This document shows positions 1 to 7,114 of a stretch of DNA of 9,793 nt, piece by piece. Position 1 is the stretch's first letter. Each line of letters begins with the position of its first letter. Position numbers and translations under genes: made by a program. Source of the stretch: Labilithrix luteola (GTDB lineage: Bacteria > Myxococcota_A > Polyangia > Polyangiales > Polyangiaceae); assembly GCA_026225435.1 (NCBI GenBank), contig JAMFST010001160.1, forward strand, positions 1 through 9,793. Direction: 5' to 3'. The notes under the pieces are model-generated. The model made no database searches, had not been told where the DNA came from, and saw nothing but the letters and a program-made list of their open reading frames with translations.

Positions 1-1
1 A

Positions 2-76
2 GTCGTCAGTGTTCACTCCCTGGTGGAGACGGTAAAGTCGCAGGGCCGCGCGGCAGACGTGATCAAGGAGCGATGA
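2..76 (+). CDS. C-terminal tail of an unidentified upstream protein (partial)
   Basis: An open frame enters the window at base 2 and stops at the TGA at 74-76. It encodes 24 residues beginning VVSVHSLVE and ending DVIKER. The stop is one base before the next ATG, and the frame covers that gene's ribosome binding site. This is the packing seen throughout the operon, so I take it as a real gene end. The sequence is too short to identify. By synteny with chemosensory clusters it could be CheR or CheW, neither of which appears elsewhere in the window, but nothing in these residues proves that. Confidence 0.5.
   Translation, partial: VVSVHSLVETVKSQGRAADVIKER
65..70 (+). promoter_or_regulatory. 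Strong Shine-Dalgarno for the chemoreceptor gene
   Basis: AAGGAG sits 7 bases before the ATG at 78. It lies inside the last codons of the preceding frame. It supports the start at 78 over the overlapping out-of-frame ATG at 80. Confidence 0.75.
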
Positions 77-77
77 C

Positions 78-1541
78 ATGTGGACGTTTGGAAAGAAGAT
101 TGCCGCTGGCTTCGCCCTGGCATTCAGCCTCCTCCTGGTGATCGGAGCCGTCTCCTACCGGAGCACCGTGTCACTGACGAACACCAGCTACCTGGTGGAG
201 CGCTCGCACCTCGTCCTCGAGCGGGTCGTCAGCGTGCTCAGCGTGCTGAAGGACGCCGAGACCGGTCAGCGCGGCTTCGTCATCACCGGGGACGATGCGT
301 ACCTCGAGCCGTACCAGAAGGCGGTCGGCGAGGTCGGCACGGTCCTCTCGGATCTGCGTCAACTGACCGCCGACAGCCCCCGGCAGGCCAAGCGCGTCGA
401 GGAGGCCGCACCGATCGTCGCGGGGAAGATGGCGGAGCTGAAGCGAACCATCGAGATGCGGCGGACGCAGGGCTTCGAGACGACCGCGAAGTTCATCGAG
501 CTCGGCGAAGGAAAGAAGGCGATGGACGATCTGCGCGTGGTCCTGACGGAGATGGAGCACGACGAGCGTGCCCTCCTCAAGCAACGCGCCGACGAGGTGG
601 AGGCCGCGGCCGACGGCACCAAGCTGACCATCGGCGTTGGCACGCTGCTCTGTCTTCTCCTCGTCACCGGTGCCGGCCTGGCGATCACGCGCTCGCTGAC
701 CGGTCAGATCGGCAGCGCCGTGGGGCACGTCCAGAGCTCCTCCGCCGAGCTGCAGGCCGCCGCCAACCAGCAGGCGACCGGGGCTCGGGAGCAATCGACG
801 GCGATGAGCGAGATCGCGACGACGATCAGCGAGCTCCTGGCGACCTCTCGCCAGATCGCCGAGAGCGCGCAGCGCGTGGCGCACATCGCGGCGGAGACCG
901 CCACGGCCGCCCGCGGTGGCGTGGGCACGGTGGACAGGGCGCACGACTCCATCTCCAGCATCCGTCACCAGGTGGATCAGGTCGTCGCCCACATGCTCGA
1001 CCTCGGCAAGAAGTCGCAGCAGATCGGCTCGGTCCTCGACATCGTGTCCGAGCTCGCCGAGCAGACGAACATCCTCGCCATCAACGCGACCATCGAGGCC
1101 GCCGGGGCCGGCGACGCGGGCAAGCGCTTCGCCGTCGTCGCCGACGAGATCCGCAAGCTCGCCGACCGGGTCGGCGGTTCGACCAAGGAGATCCGCGGGC
1201 TGATCGACGACGTGCGCAGCGCCGTGAACACGACGGTGATGGCCACCGAAGGGGGCTCGAAGGCGGTGGACGCGGGGACGAAGCAATTCGGCGACGTCGC
1301 CGCGTCGCTGAAGCAGATCGGGGCGCTCGTCGGGACGACGACCGAGGCGGCGCGCGAGATCGAGCTGTCGACCAAGCAGCAGGCGACGGCGGTGGAGCAG
1401 GTGAACCTCGCCATCGGCAACGTCGCGCAAGCCACCAAGGAGACCGAGGCGACCTCGTCGCAGACCTTGCAGACCGCGGTGCAGCTCCGGGATCTCTCGC
1501 GAGAGCTGCTCCTGCTCGTGAGGCCGCAGGCGAGCGCGTGA
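78..1541 (+). CDS. Methyl-accepting chemotaxis protein with CHASE3 sensor, no clear HAMP
   Basis: This 487-residue inner-membrane chemoreceptor should sense an unknown signal and control the CheA kinase encoded next. Two hydrophobic helices (about residues 8-27 and 183-204) flank a periplasmic, mostly helical region (about 38-175). That region has the CHASE3 signature around residues 59-80 ([13 protein letters not shown] followed by YLEPY). The cytoplasmic part is a long MCP coiled coil with the hairpin tip at about 327-362 ([14 protein letters not shown], then [15 protein letters not shown]). Only about 18 residues separate TM2 from the signalling helices, too few for a normal 50-residue HAMP domain. 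At the tip the usual EAARAGE reads EAAGAGD, so the Arg matching Tsr R388 is Gly343. The position of Tsr F373 is Glu328. There is no C-terminal CheR/CheB-tethering pentapeptide; the protein ends VRPQASA. The start is fixed by AAGGAG 7 bases upstream. CheB downstream suggests it is methylated. The family is certain; the ligand is unknown. Confidence 0.95.
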   Translation: MWTFGKKIAAGFALAFSLLLVIGAVSYRSTVSLTNTSYLVERSHLVLERVVSVLSVLKDAETGQRGFVITGDDAYLEPYQKAVGEVGTVLSDLRQLTADSPRQAKRVEEAAPIVAGKMAELKRTIEMRRTQGFETTAKFIELGEGKKAMDDLRVVLTEMEHDERALLKQRADEVEAAADGTKLTIGVGTLLCLLLVTGAGLAITRSLTGQIGSAVGHVQSSSAELQAAANQQATGAREQSTAMSEIATTISELLATSRQIAESAQRVAHIAAETATAARGGVGTVDRAHDSISSIRHQVDQVVAHMLDLGKKSQQIGSVLDIVSELAEQTNILAINATIEAAGAGDAGKRFAVVADEIRKLADRVGGSTKEIRGLIDDVRSAVNTTVMATEGGSKAVDAGTKQFGDVAASLKQIGALVGTTTEAAREIELSTKQQATAVEQVNLAIGNVAQATKETEATSSQTLQTAVQLRDLSRELLLLVRPQASA

Positions 1542-1548
1542 TCGAGCC

Positions 1549-3573
1549 ATGACCGTCGGAGGGGATCGCTACAAGTACTTCCGGGTCGAGGCCGCCGAGA
1601 TCCTCGAGGCGCTCGGGAAGGGCGTGCTCGACCTCGAGAAGGGGGCGGCGCCCGCCGAGCTCACCTCCAAGCTGCTGCGTCTCGCGCACACGCTCAAGGG
1701 GGCCGCACGGATCGTCAAACACACCAGGCTCGCCGAGCTGGCGCACGCCATCGAAGATGCCCTCGTGCCCCTCCGTGACGACTCTTCGCGCATGGATCGC
1801 GCGGGGATCGACGCGGCGCTCGCGCTCCTCGACGCCATGGCCGTCGAGGTCGCGGGGCTGAGTGGACCCGTCGTCGAAGGCGGCGCCCTTCCCGCCACGC
1901 GCGCCGCCAGTGACGAAGCGCTCCCCACCGTTCGCGCCGACGTGGCCGAGGTGGAGGTGATCATCGACGGCCTGGCCGAAGCCGAGCTGCGTCTCGAGGG
2001 GCTGCGGACGGCGCTCGTCGCCATCGCCCGCGCGCGCCATCTCGCCGAGAAGCTCGCGGTGGAAGAGACGGCGCATCTTCGCGCAGAGCTCGTCGGCTGC
2101 GAGCGGACGGTGGAGGACGTGCTCGACCGCGTCTCGCGCGAAGTGCGCCTGGCGCGAGAGCGGGTCGAGCAGCTGCGGCTCCTGCCGGCGAGCACGGTGT
2201 TCGCCACCCTCGAGCGAGTCGCCCGCGACGCCGGACACGCCACGGGCAAGCGGGTGACCTTCACCGCGACGGGCGGTGAGATGCGCCTCGACGCGCACGT
2301 GCTCGGCGTCCTCCAGGCCGCGCTCGTCCAGCTAGTGAGAAACTCCGTCGCCCACGGCATCGAGGGGGAAGAGGAGCGCGTCGCTCGGGGAAAGCCCAAC
2401 TCCGGAGCCGTCGCGCTGGTCGTCGCGCGGAGCGGACGGCGTGCGCTCTTCACCTGCACGGACGACGGACGCGGCGTCGATCTGGAGGGGGTGCGCCGCT
2501 CCGCCGGCGAGCGCGGCGTGGCGAGCCCCGATGGGCGACGCCCCGATCGCAACGAGCTCCTCCACCTCCTCATGAAAGGCGGCGTCACGACCTCCTCCGA
2601 GGTCACGGAGGTCTCCGGCCGCGGCGTCGGGCTGGACGTCGTCCGCGAGGCGGTCGCGCGGCTGGGCGGCGAAGTGCGCATGGAGACGGAGACGGGGCGG
2701 GGGACGAGCTTCGAGATCTCCGTCCCGGTCTCCGTCGCGTCGCTCGAAGCGCTCGTGGTCGAGGCCGGAGGGATCCGCGCGGCCATCCCCGTCGACGCCG
2801 TCCGGGAGGCGATCCGGCTCGAGAGGCAACAGGTCGCCGAGACGGCGTCGGGGGACACCATCGTCCACGCCGGGGAGGCGATCCCCTTCGTTCCGCTCCA
2901 GAACCTCCTCGGCCGTGTCGCCACGACGTCACTGCGGGTCTCGCCGGAGGTGAGCAGCCGGGCGACCCTGGTGATCGAAGCGGGCGGTTCTTCCGCGGCC
3001 ATCGCCGTCGACGCCTTGCTCGGAATCGAGACCCTGGTCCTGCGCGCGCTGTCCCCCTTCGCGCACGTCGAGCCCATCGTGGCGGCCGCTTCGCTCGATG
3101 CCTCCGGCGACCCGCGGCTGGTGCTCGACCCCGAGGTCATCGTCTCACGGGCCCGACGCACGGAGCGGACCGAGGTGCACGCGGGGGGGGCGACCGTGGC
3201 GCGGGACCCGCTCCTCGTCATCGACGACTCGCTGACCACGCGCATGCTCGAGCAGAGCATCCTCGAGTCGGCCGGCTACGAGGTGGAGGTCGCTTCCTCG
3301 GCCATCGAGGGGCTGGAGAAGGCGAAGGCGCGGCGTCACGCCCTCTTCCTGGTCGACGTGGAGATGCCCGGCATGGACGGCTTCACCTTCGTCGAGCAGA
3401 CGCGGGGCGATCCGCGGCTCCGCGAGACCCCGGCGATCCTGGTGACGTCGCGCGCGTCGCCCGAGGATCGCCGGCGCGGCGCCGAGGCCGGCGCATCGGC
3501 CTACATCATCAAAGGGGAGTTCAATCAGACCGAGCTCCTCCGGATCATCCGCGGGCTCCTGGGGGAAGGATGA
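1549..3573 (+). CDS. cheA: CheA-type hybrid histidine kinase, Hpt-HATPase-CheW-REC (FrzE-like)
   Basis: This 674-residue soluble kinase should autophosphorylate under receptor control and pass phosphate to receivers, including its own. Domains in order: Hpt (about 1-105) with phospho-site His47 in AHTLKGAARIV; a helical linker and dimerisation region (about 130-215); CheA-type HATPase (about 215-395) with N-box RNSVAHGIE (Asn265), G1 DDGRGVD (305-311) and G2 SGRGVGLDVV (356-365); CheW-like P5 (about 396-535); and a receiver (about 553-672) with Asp559/Asp560, phospho-acceptor Asp603, Thr633 and Lys655. The region between Hpt and dimerisation helices is short, and I see no P2 CheY/CheB-docking domain. 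The Hpt-kinase-CheW-receiver order is that of Myxococcus FrzE. The ATG lies 7 bases after the receptor stop with only a weak upstream SD, so translation may depend on coupling. A run of eight G lies in the CheW-receiver linker. Its stop overlaps the cheB start. Confidence 0.95.
   Translation: MTVGGDRYKYFRVEAAEILEALGKGVLDLEKGAAPAELTSKLLRLAHTLKGAARIVKHTRLAELAHAIEDALVPLRDDSSRMDRAGIDAALALLDAMAVEVAGLSGPVVEGGALPATRAASDEALPTVRADVAEVEVIIDGLAEAELRLEGLRTALVAIARARHLAEKLAVEETAHLRAELVGCERTVEDVLDRVSREVRLARERVEQLRLLPASTVFATLERVARDAGHATGKRVTFTATGGEMRLDAHVLGVLQAALVQLVRNSVAHGIEGEEERVARGKPNSGAVALVVARSGRRALFTCTDDGRGVDLEGVRRSAGERGVASPDGRRPDRNELLHLLMKGGVTTSSEVTEVSGRGVGLDVVREAVARLGGEVRMETETGRGTSFEISVPVSVASLEALVVEAGGIRAAIPVDAVREAIRLERQQVAETASGDTIVHAGEAIPFVPLQNLLGRVATTSLRVSPEVSSRATLVIEAGGSSAAIAVDALLGIETLVLRALSPFAHVEPIVAAASLDASGDPRLVLDPEVIVSRARRTERTEVHAGGATVARDPLLVIDDSLTTRMLEQSILESAGYEVEVASSAIEGLEKAKARRHALFLVDVEMPGMDGFTFVEQTRGDPRLRETPAILVTSRASPEDRRRGAEAGASAYIIKGEFNQTELLRIIRGLLGEG
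3183..3190 (+). repeat. Run of eight G in the CheW-REC linker of cheA
   Basis: Eight consecutive G encode part of Ala545-Gly546-Gly547-Ala548 in the flexible linker just before the receiver. Loss of one G would bring in a TGA at 3233-3235, leaving CheA without its receiver. Gain of one G would shift reading into the cheB frame; I read through to the cheB ATG at 3570 without meeting a stop. The tract is seen directly; any slippage is inference. Confidence 0.9.
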
Positions 3574-4658
3574 CGAAAATTCGCGTAATCGTCGTGGAAG
3601 ACTCGGTCACGGTGCGCAAGCGCCTCGTCGAGGTGCTCGGCTCCGACGAAGGGATCGAGGTCATCGCCGAAGCGGAGGACGGCAAGCGCGCCATCGAGCT
3701 TTGCCGTGAGCTCCGGCCGGACGTCGTCACCCTCGACATGATGCTGCCGGTGATGACGGGGCTCGCGGCCACCGAGTACATCATGGCGTACTGCCCGACG
3801 CCGATCCTCATCGTGTCGGCCTCCACCAACCGCGGCGAGCTTTTCCGGACCTACGAGGCGCTCGCGGCGGGAGCGGTCGACGTACTGGACAAGCCCACCG
3901 GCGAGGAGCCGGACGGGGACTGGGAGCACCGGCTCTTGCAGGCGGTGAAGATGGTCGCGCGCATCAAGGTGATCACCCACCCGCGGGCGCGACTCGGGCT
4001 GGGCTCGTCGCAGATGCGCGCGGTCTCCGCGACGACCACCGGCATGCACCCGACCGCCGGCAGCGCGCTGCCGCTGAGCCTCATCGCTCTCGGAGCGTCG
4101 ACGGGCGGCCCGGCCGCGATCGTCGAGGTCCTGCGCTCGCTCCCGGCCCCATTTCCGCTGCCCATTCTCTTCGTGCTCCACATCGGAAAGCCGTTCGGTG
4201 CCGCCTTCGCCGACTGGCTCGACGGGCAGACGGACCACCGGGTGTCCTTCGCGGTCGACGGCGAGGCGCTCGTGGGTCCGCCGGGTCGCGTGAGGATGGC
4301 ACCCCCGGACCAGCACCTCGTCGTTCGCGGCGGGCGGCTCCGGCTCACGAGCACGCCGGAGCGGCACTCCTGTCGTCCCTCGGTGGACGTCCTCTTCGAG
4401 TCGATCGCCGTGGAGATGGGGGCGCAGTGCGCGGCCTGTTTGATGACCGGGATGGGGCGCGACGGCGCGTCCGGCCTGCTGGCGATCCGCACCGCCGGCG
4501 GCTCGACGCTCGCTCAAGACGAGCGCAGCTCGGTCGTCTTCGGGATGCCGCGCGAAGCGATCCTGCTCGGCGCGGCCGAGCGCGTCCTGCGGCTCGGAGA
4601 GCTCGGTCCCGCGCTCGCCGCACTGGTGGCTCCCCGCCGCGGAGACGACCCGCGATGA
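3570..4658 (+). CDS. cheB: CheB: receptor glutamate methylesterase/deamidase with N-terminal receiver
   Basis: This 362-residue cytoplasmic enzyme removes methyl groups from receptor glutamates when its receiver is phosphorylated by CheA, giving adaptation. The receiver (about 1-125) has Glu10/Asp11, phospho-acceptor Asp56 (VTLDMMLP), Ser83 and Lys108 (DKPTG). A linker of about 45 residues leads to the methylesterase domain (about 168-355). Its catalytic triad matches E. coli CheB S164/H190/D286: Ser177 in GASTGG, His204 in VLHIGKPF and Asp298 in TGMGRDGA. Length is normal for the family. The ATG overlaps the cheA stop as ATGA, with a G-rich stretch (GGGGGAAGG, 3561-3569) immediately upstream. 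The presence of CheB implies that the receptor upstream is methylated, but no cheR is seen in this window. Confidence 0.97.
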   Translation: MTKIRVIVVEDSVTVRKRLVEVLGSDEGIEVIAEAEDGKRAIELCRELRPDVVTLDMMLPVMTGLAATEYIMAYCPTPILIVSASTNRGELFRTYEALAAGAVDVLDKPTGEEPDGDWEHRLLQAVKMVARIKVITHPRARLGLGSSQMRAVSATTTGMHPTAGSALPLSLIALGASTGGPAAIVEVLRSLPAPFPLPILFVLHIGKPFGAAFADWLDGQTDHRVSFAVDGEALVGPPGRVRMAPPDQHLVVRGGRLRLTSTPERHSCRPSVDVLFESIAVEMGAQCAACLMTGMGRDGASGLLAIRTAGGSTLAQDERSSVVFGMPREAILLGAAERVLRLGELGPALAALVAPRRGDDPR

Positions 4659-6646
4659 GCCCGAGCACCGCCATCCTCGTCGTCGACGACAGCCTGACGG
4701 TGCGAATGGATCTCACCAACGGTCTGGCCGCCGCTGGTCTTCACCCGGTCCCTTGCCGGAGCCTCACCGAGGCGCGCGCGGCGCTGGCTCGCGAGCCGTT
4801 CGCGCTGGTGATCCTCGACGTGATGCTCCCCGACGGGGACGGGATCGATCTCCTCGCCGAGCTGCGCGCGTCGCCCGGCGGATCCATCCCGGTCATCCTC
4901 CTCTCGGCGGAGTCCGAAGTTCGCGATCGCTTGCGGGGGATGAAGACGGGGGCCGACGACTACGTCGGCAAGCCCTACGACATGGGGTACGTCGTCGCGC
5001 GCGCCCGGGAGCTCGTTCGGCGCGGCCAGGACCAGGCCAGCTCCGCGAGGGCCACCATCCTGGTCATCGACGACAGCATCACCTTCCGCGAGGAGCTGCG
5101 ACGCGCCTTGACCGAGGCGGGTCATCAGGTCGTCCTCGCGACGAGCGGCGAAGAGGGCCTGCGCGTCGCCGCGGATCTCCGGCCGACCGCCATCGTCGTC
5201 GACGGCGTGCTCCCGGGCATCCACGGGGCGACGGTGATTCGCCGTCTGCGCCTCGACGCGGCGCTGCGGCGCACCCCGTGCCTCCTCCTGACGGGATCGG
5301 AGGTGGACGGAGCCGAGCTCGACGCGCTCGACGCCGGTGCCGACGCCTTCGTTCGCAAGGACGAGGACGTGACGGTCATCCTGGCGCGCCTCGCAGCCAT
5401 CCTGCGGAGCGCCGGGGGATCGCTGCAGCGCGAAGACACCGCGAGCGTGCTCGGGCCGAAGAAGATCCTCGCGGTCGACGACAGCTTGACCTACCTGCAC
5501 GGTCTCGCCGACATGCTCCGCACCGACGGTTACGACGTCATCCTCGCGCACTCGGGCGAGGAGGCGCTCGAGCTCCTCAGCGTGCAGGGCGTCGACTGCA
5601 TCCTGCTCGATCTCCTCATGCCCGGCCTCGGCGGCGAAGAGACCTGCCGCCGGCTCAAGTCGGCGCCGGGCACGCGCGACATGCCGCTCATCATGCTGAC
5701 GGCGCTCGAAGATCGCGACGCGACCATCCGCGGCCTCGGCGCCGGCGCGGACGACTACATCGCCAAGTCGAGCGATCTGTCGGTGCTCAAGGCGCGCGTC
5801 CTCGCCCAGATCCGCCGCAAGCAGTTCGAGGACGAGAACCGGAGCATTCGCAACCAGCTCCTGCGCATGGAGATGGACGCGACGGAGGCGCGGGCGGCGC
5901 GCGAGCTCGCCGAGACGAGGAGCGCCCTGCTCGAGGACGTCGAGCGCAAGAACAAGGAGCTCGAGGCGTTCAGTTACTCGGTCTCGCACGACCTGCGCGC
6001 CCCACTGCGGAGCATCGACGGCTTCAGCCAGGCGCTCCTCGAGGACTACGGGCCCCAGCTCGACGCGACTGGACAGGATTACCTTCGCCGGGTGCGCGCG
6101 GCGGCGCAGCGGATGGGCGAGTTGATCGACGACCTCCTGCACCTGTCGCGGGTGTCTCGCGCAGAGATGCGTCACGACCGGGTCGATCTCTCCGAGCTCG
6201 CGCGCATCGTCGCGGCAGAGCTGCGCAAGCGGCACCCGGATCGAGACGTCGTCGTCTCGGTGCAGGACGGGCTCGTCGCCAACGGCGACGCGCGCCTCAT
6301 GCGCGTCGTCCTGGAGAATCTCCTCGGCAATGCCTGGAAGTTCACGGCGAAGTCTCCGCGCGCGAGCATCGAGTTCGGCGCCCGCGTGGGCAAGGGCGAA
6401 GGCGAGCGGCAGACCGTCTACTTCGTGCGGGACAACGGCGCGGGTTTCGACATGGCCTACGCCGGGAAGCTGTTCGCGCCCTTCCAGCGGCTGCATGCGG
6501 AGAGCGATTTCCCCGGCACCGGTATCGGCCTCGCCACGGTGCAACGCGTCGTCGATCGTCACGGAGGGCGTATCTGGGCAGAGAGCGGTGTCGGACAGGG
6601 GACGACATTGCTCTGGACCCTCGGTTCGCTCAAAGTTGGGAGTTGA
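4655..6646 (+). CDS. Soluble histidine kinase with three tandem N-terminal receivers (REC-REC-REC-HisKA-HATPase)
   Basis: This 663-residue cytoplasmic kinase has no membrane helix and no PAS, GAF or other sensor; its inputs are three receivers. REC1 (about 5-122) has Asp11/12, Asp55, Ser84, Lys106. REC2 (about 133-252) has Asp139/140, Asp183, Thr213, Lys235. REC3 (about 269-388) has Asp275/276, Asp319, Thr349, Lys371. All three look phosphorylatable. A coiled-coil linker (about 389-437) leads to HisKA with His445 in SYSVSHDLRAPLRSIDGF, of the type found in phytochrome-like kinases. HATPase follows, with N-box ENLLGNAWKF (554-563), G1 DNGAGF (593-598) and G2 GTGIGLATV (621-629). The ATG overlaps the cheB stop (ATGA), with GGAGA 8 bases upstream. 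The frame stays open back to 4427, but those residues are Arg-rich, lie inside cheB and are not used. It probably receives phosphate or a signal from CheA and passes it to the response regulator next door; that link is inference. Confidence 0.93.
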   Translation: MSPSTAILVVDDSLTVRMDLTNGLAAAGLHPVPCRSLTEARAALAREPFALVILDVMLPDGDGIDLLAELRASPGGSIPVILLSAESEVRDRLRGMKTGADDYVGKPYDMGYVVARARELVRRGQDQASSARATILVIDDSITFREELRRALTEAGHQVVLATSGEEGLRVAADLRPTAIVVDGVLPGIHGATVIRRLRLDAALRRTPCLLLTGSEVDGAELDALDAGADAFVRKDEDVTVILARLAAILRSAGGSLQREDTASVLGPKKILAVDDSLTYLHGLADMLRTDGYDVILAHSGEEALELLSVQGVDCILLDLLMPGLGGEETCRRLKSAPGTRDMPLIMLTALEDRDATIRGLGAGADDYIAKSSDLSVLKARVLAQIRRKQFEDENRSIRNQLLRMEMDATEARAARELAETRSALLEDVERKNKELEAFSYSVSHDLRAPLRSIDGFSQALLEDYGPQLDATGQDYLRRVRAAAQRMGELIDDLLHLSRVSRAEMRHDRVDLSELARIVAAELRKRHPDRDVVVSVQDGLVANGDARLMRVVLENLLGNAWKFTAKSPRASIEFGARVGKGEGERQTVYFVRDNGAGFDMAYAGKLFAPFQRLHAESDFPGTGIGLATVQRVVDRHGGRIWAESGVGQGTTLLWTLGSLKVGS

Positions 6647-6649
6647 CCC

Positions 6650-7114
6650 ATGACGCGTCCTTTTGGCCCGCAGCACACTATCTTGCTGGTGGAGGACAAG
6701 CCCGATGACGTCGTGCTCACCCGGCGAGCCTTCGGGAAAACCGCGATCCCGACGGACATCGTCGTGGCCAGCGACGGCGCCGAAGCCCTGGACTACGTGC
6801 TCGCGACGGGAGCGCACGCGGCTCGCCGGGCCTCCGCGACGCCCGACCTCGTGCTCCTCGACTTACAGCTTCCCAAGGTCGACGGATTCGAGGTCTTGCG
6901 CCGCATCCGCGCCGATCCGCGTACTCGGCGGCTGCCAATCGTCATCCTCACCTCGAGTACCGAAGAGGGCGACGTCGCCCGAAGCTACGATCTCGGTGCC
7001 AACAGCTACGTGCGTAAGCCGGTCGACTTCGCGGAGTTCGTCGAGGCGGCGCGGCAGCTGGCCTTCTACTGGCTCACTATCAACGAGCCGCCACCCACTA
7101 CGGATCGCCCATGA
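6650..7114 (+). CDS. Single-domain response regulator, Rcp1-like
   Basis: This 154-residue protein is only a receiver, so it should work as a phosphate shuttle or by protein contact. It opens ILLVEDKPDDVVLTRRAF (residues 11-28), with the ED-x-PDD-x-x-LT pattern of cyanobacterial Rcp1, the partner of phytochrome kinase Cph1. Key residues are Glu15/Asp16, phospho-acceptor Asp71 (LVLLDLQLPKVDG), Thr101 (ILTSS) and Lys123 (VRKPVDF). The C-terminus adds the aromatic stretch LAFYWLTIN (137-145), as in the same family, where it contributes to dimer contacts. GGGAG at 6638-6642 lies 7 bases before the ATG, and the gap to the kinase stop is 3 bases. Its position directly after a kinase with a phytochrome-type HisKA suggests they are cognate. 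The last four bases overlap the next gene. Confidence 0.93.
   Translation: MTRPFGPQHTILLVEDKPDDVVLTRRAFGKTAIPTDIVVASDGAEALDYVLATGAHAARRASATPDLVLLDLQLPKVDGFEVLRRIRADPRTRRLPIVILTSSTEEGDVARSYDLGANSYVRKPVDFAEFVEAARQLAFYWLTINEPPPTTDRP

Noticed and set aside
80..1552. A 490-residue plus-strand frame slightly longer than the chemoreceptor gene
   Set aside because: It is the +2 shadow of the receptor: Arg/Gly-rich with no domain, while the frame starting at 78 has clear CHASE3 and MCP motifs and a proper SD.
4427..4654. A 76-residue N-terminal extension of the three-receiver kinase
   Set aside because: It is Arg-rich, lies inside cheB in another frame, and REC1 begins immediately after the ATG at 4655, which has its own SD.
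4514..6817. A 767-residue minus-strand open frame, and a similar one of 637 residues at 7066-8979
   Set aside because: Both are antisense shadows of GC-rich kinase genes, with low-complexity composition (rich in Arg, Glu, Asp, Leu, Val, His) and no recognisable domain.
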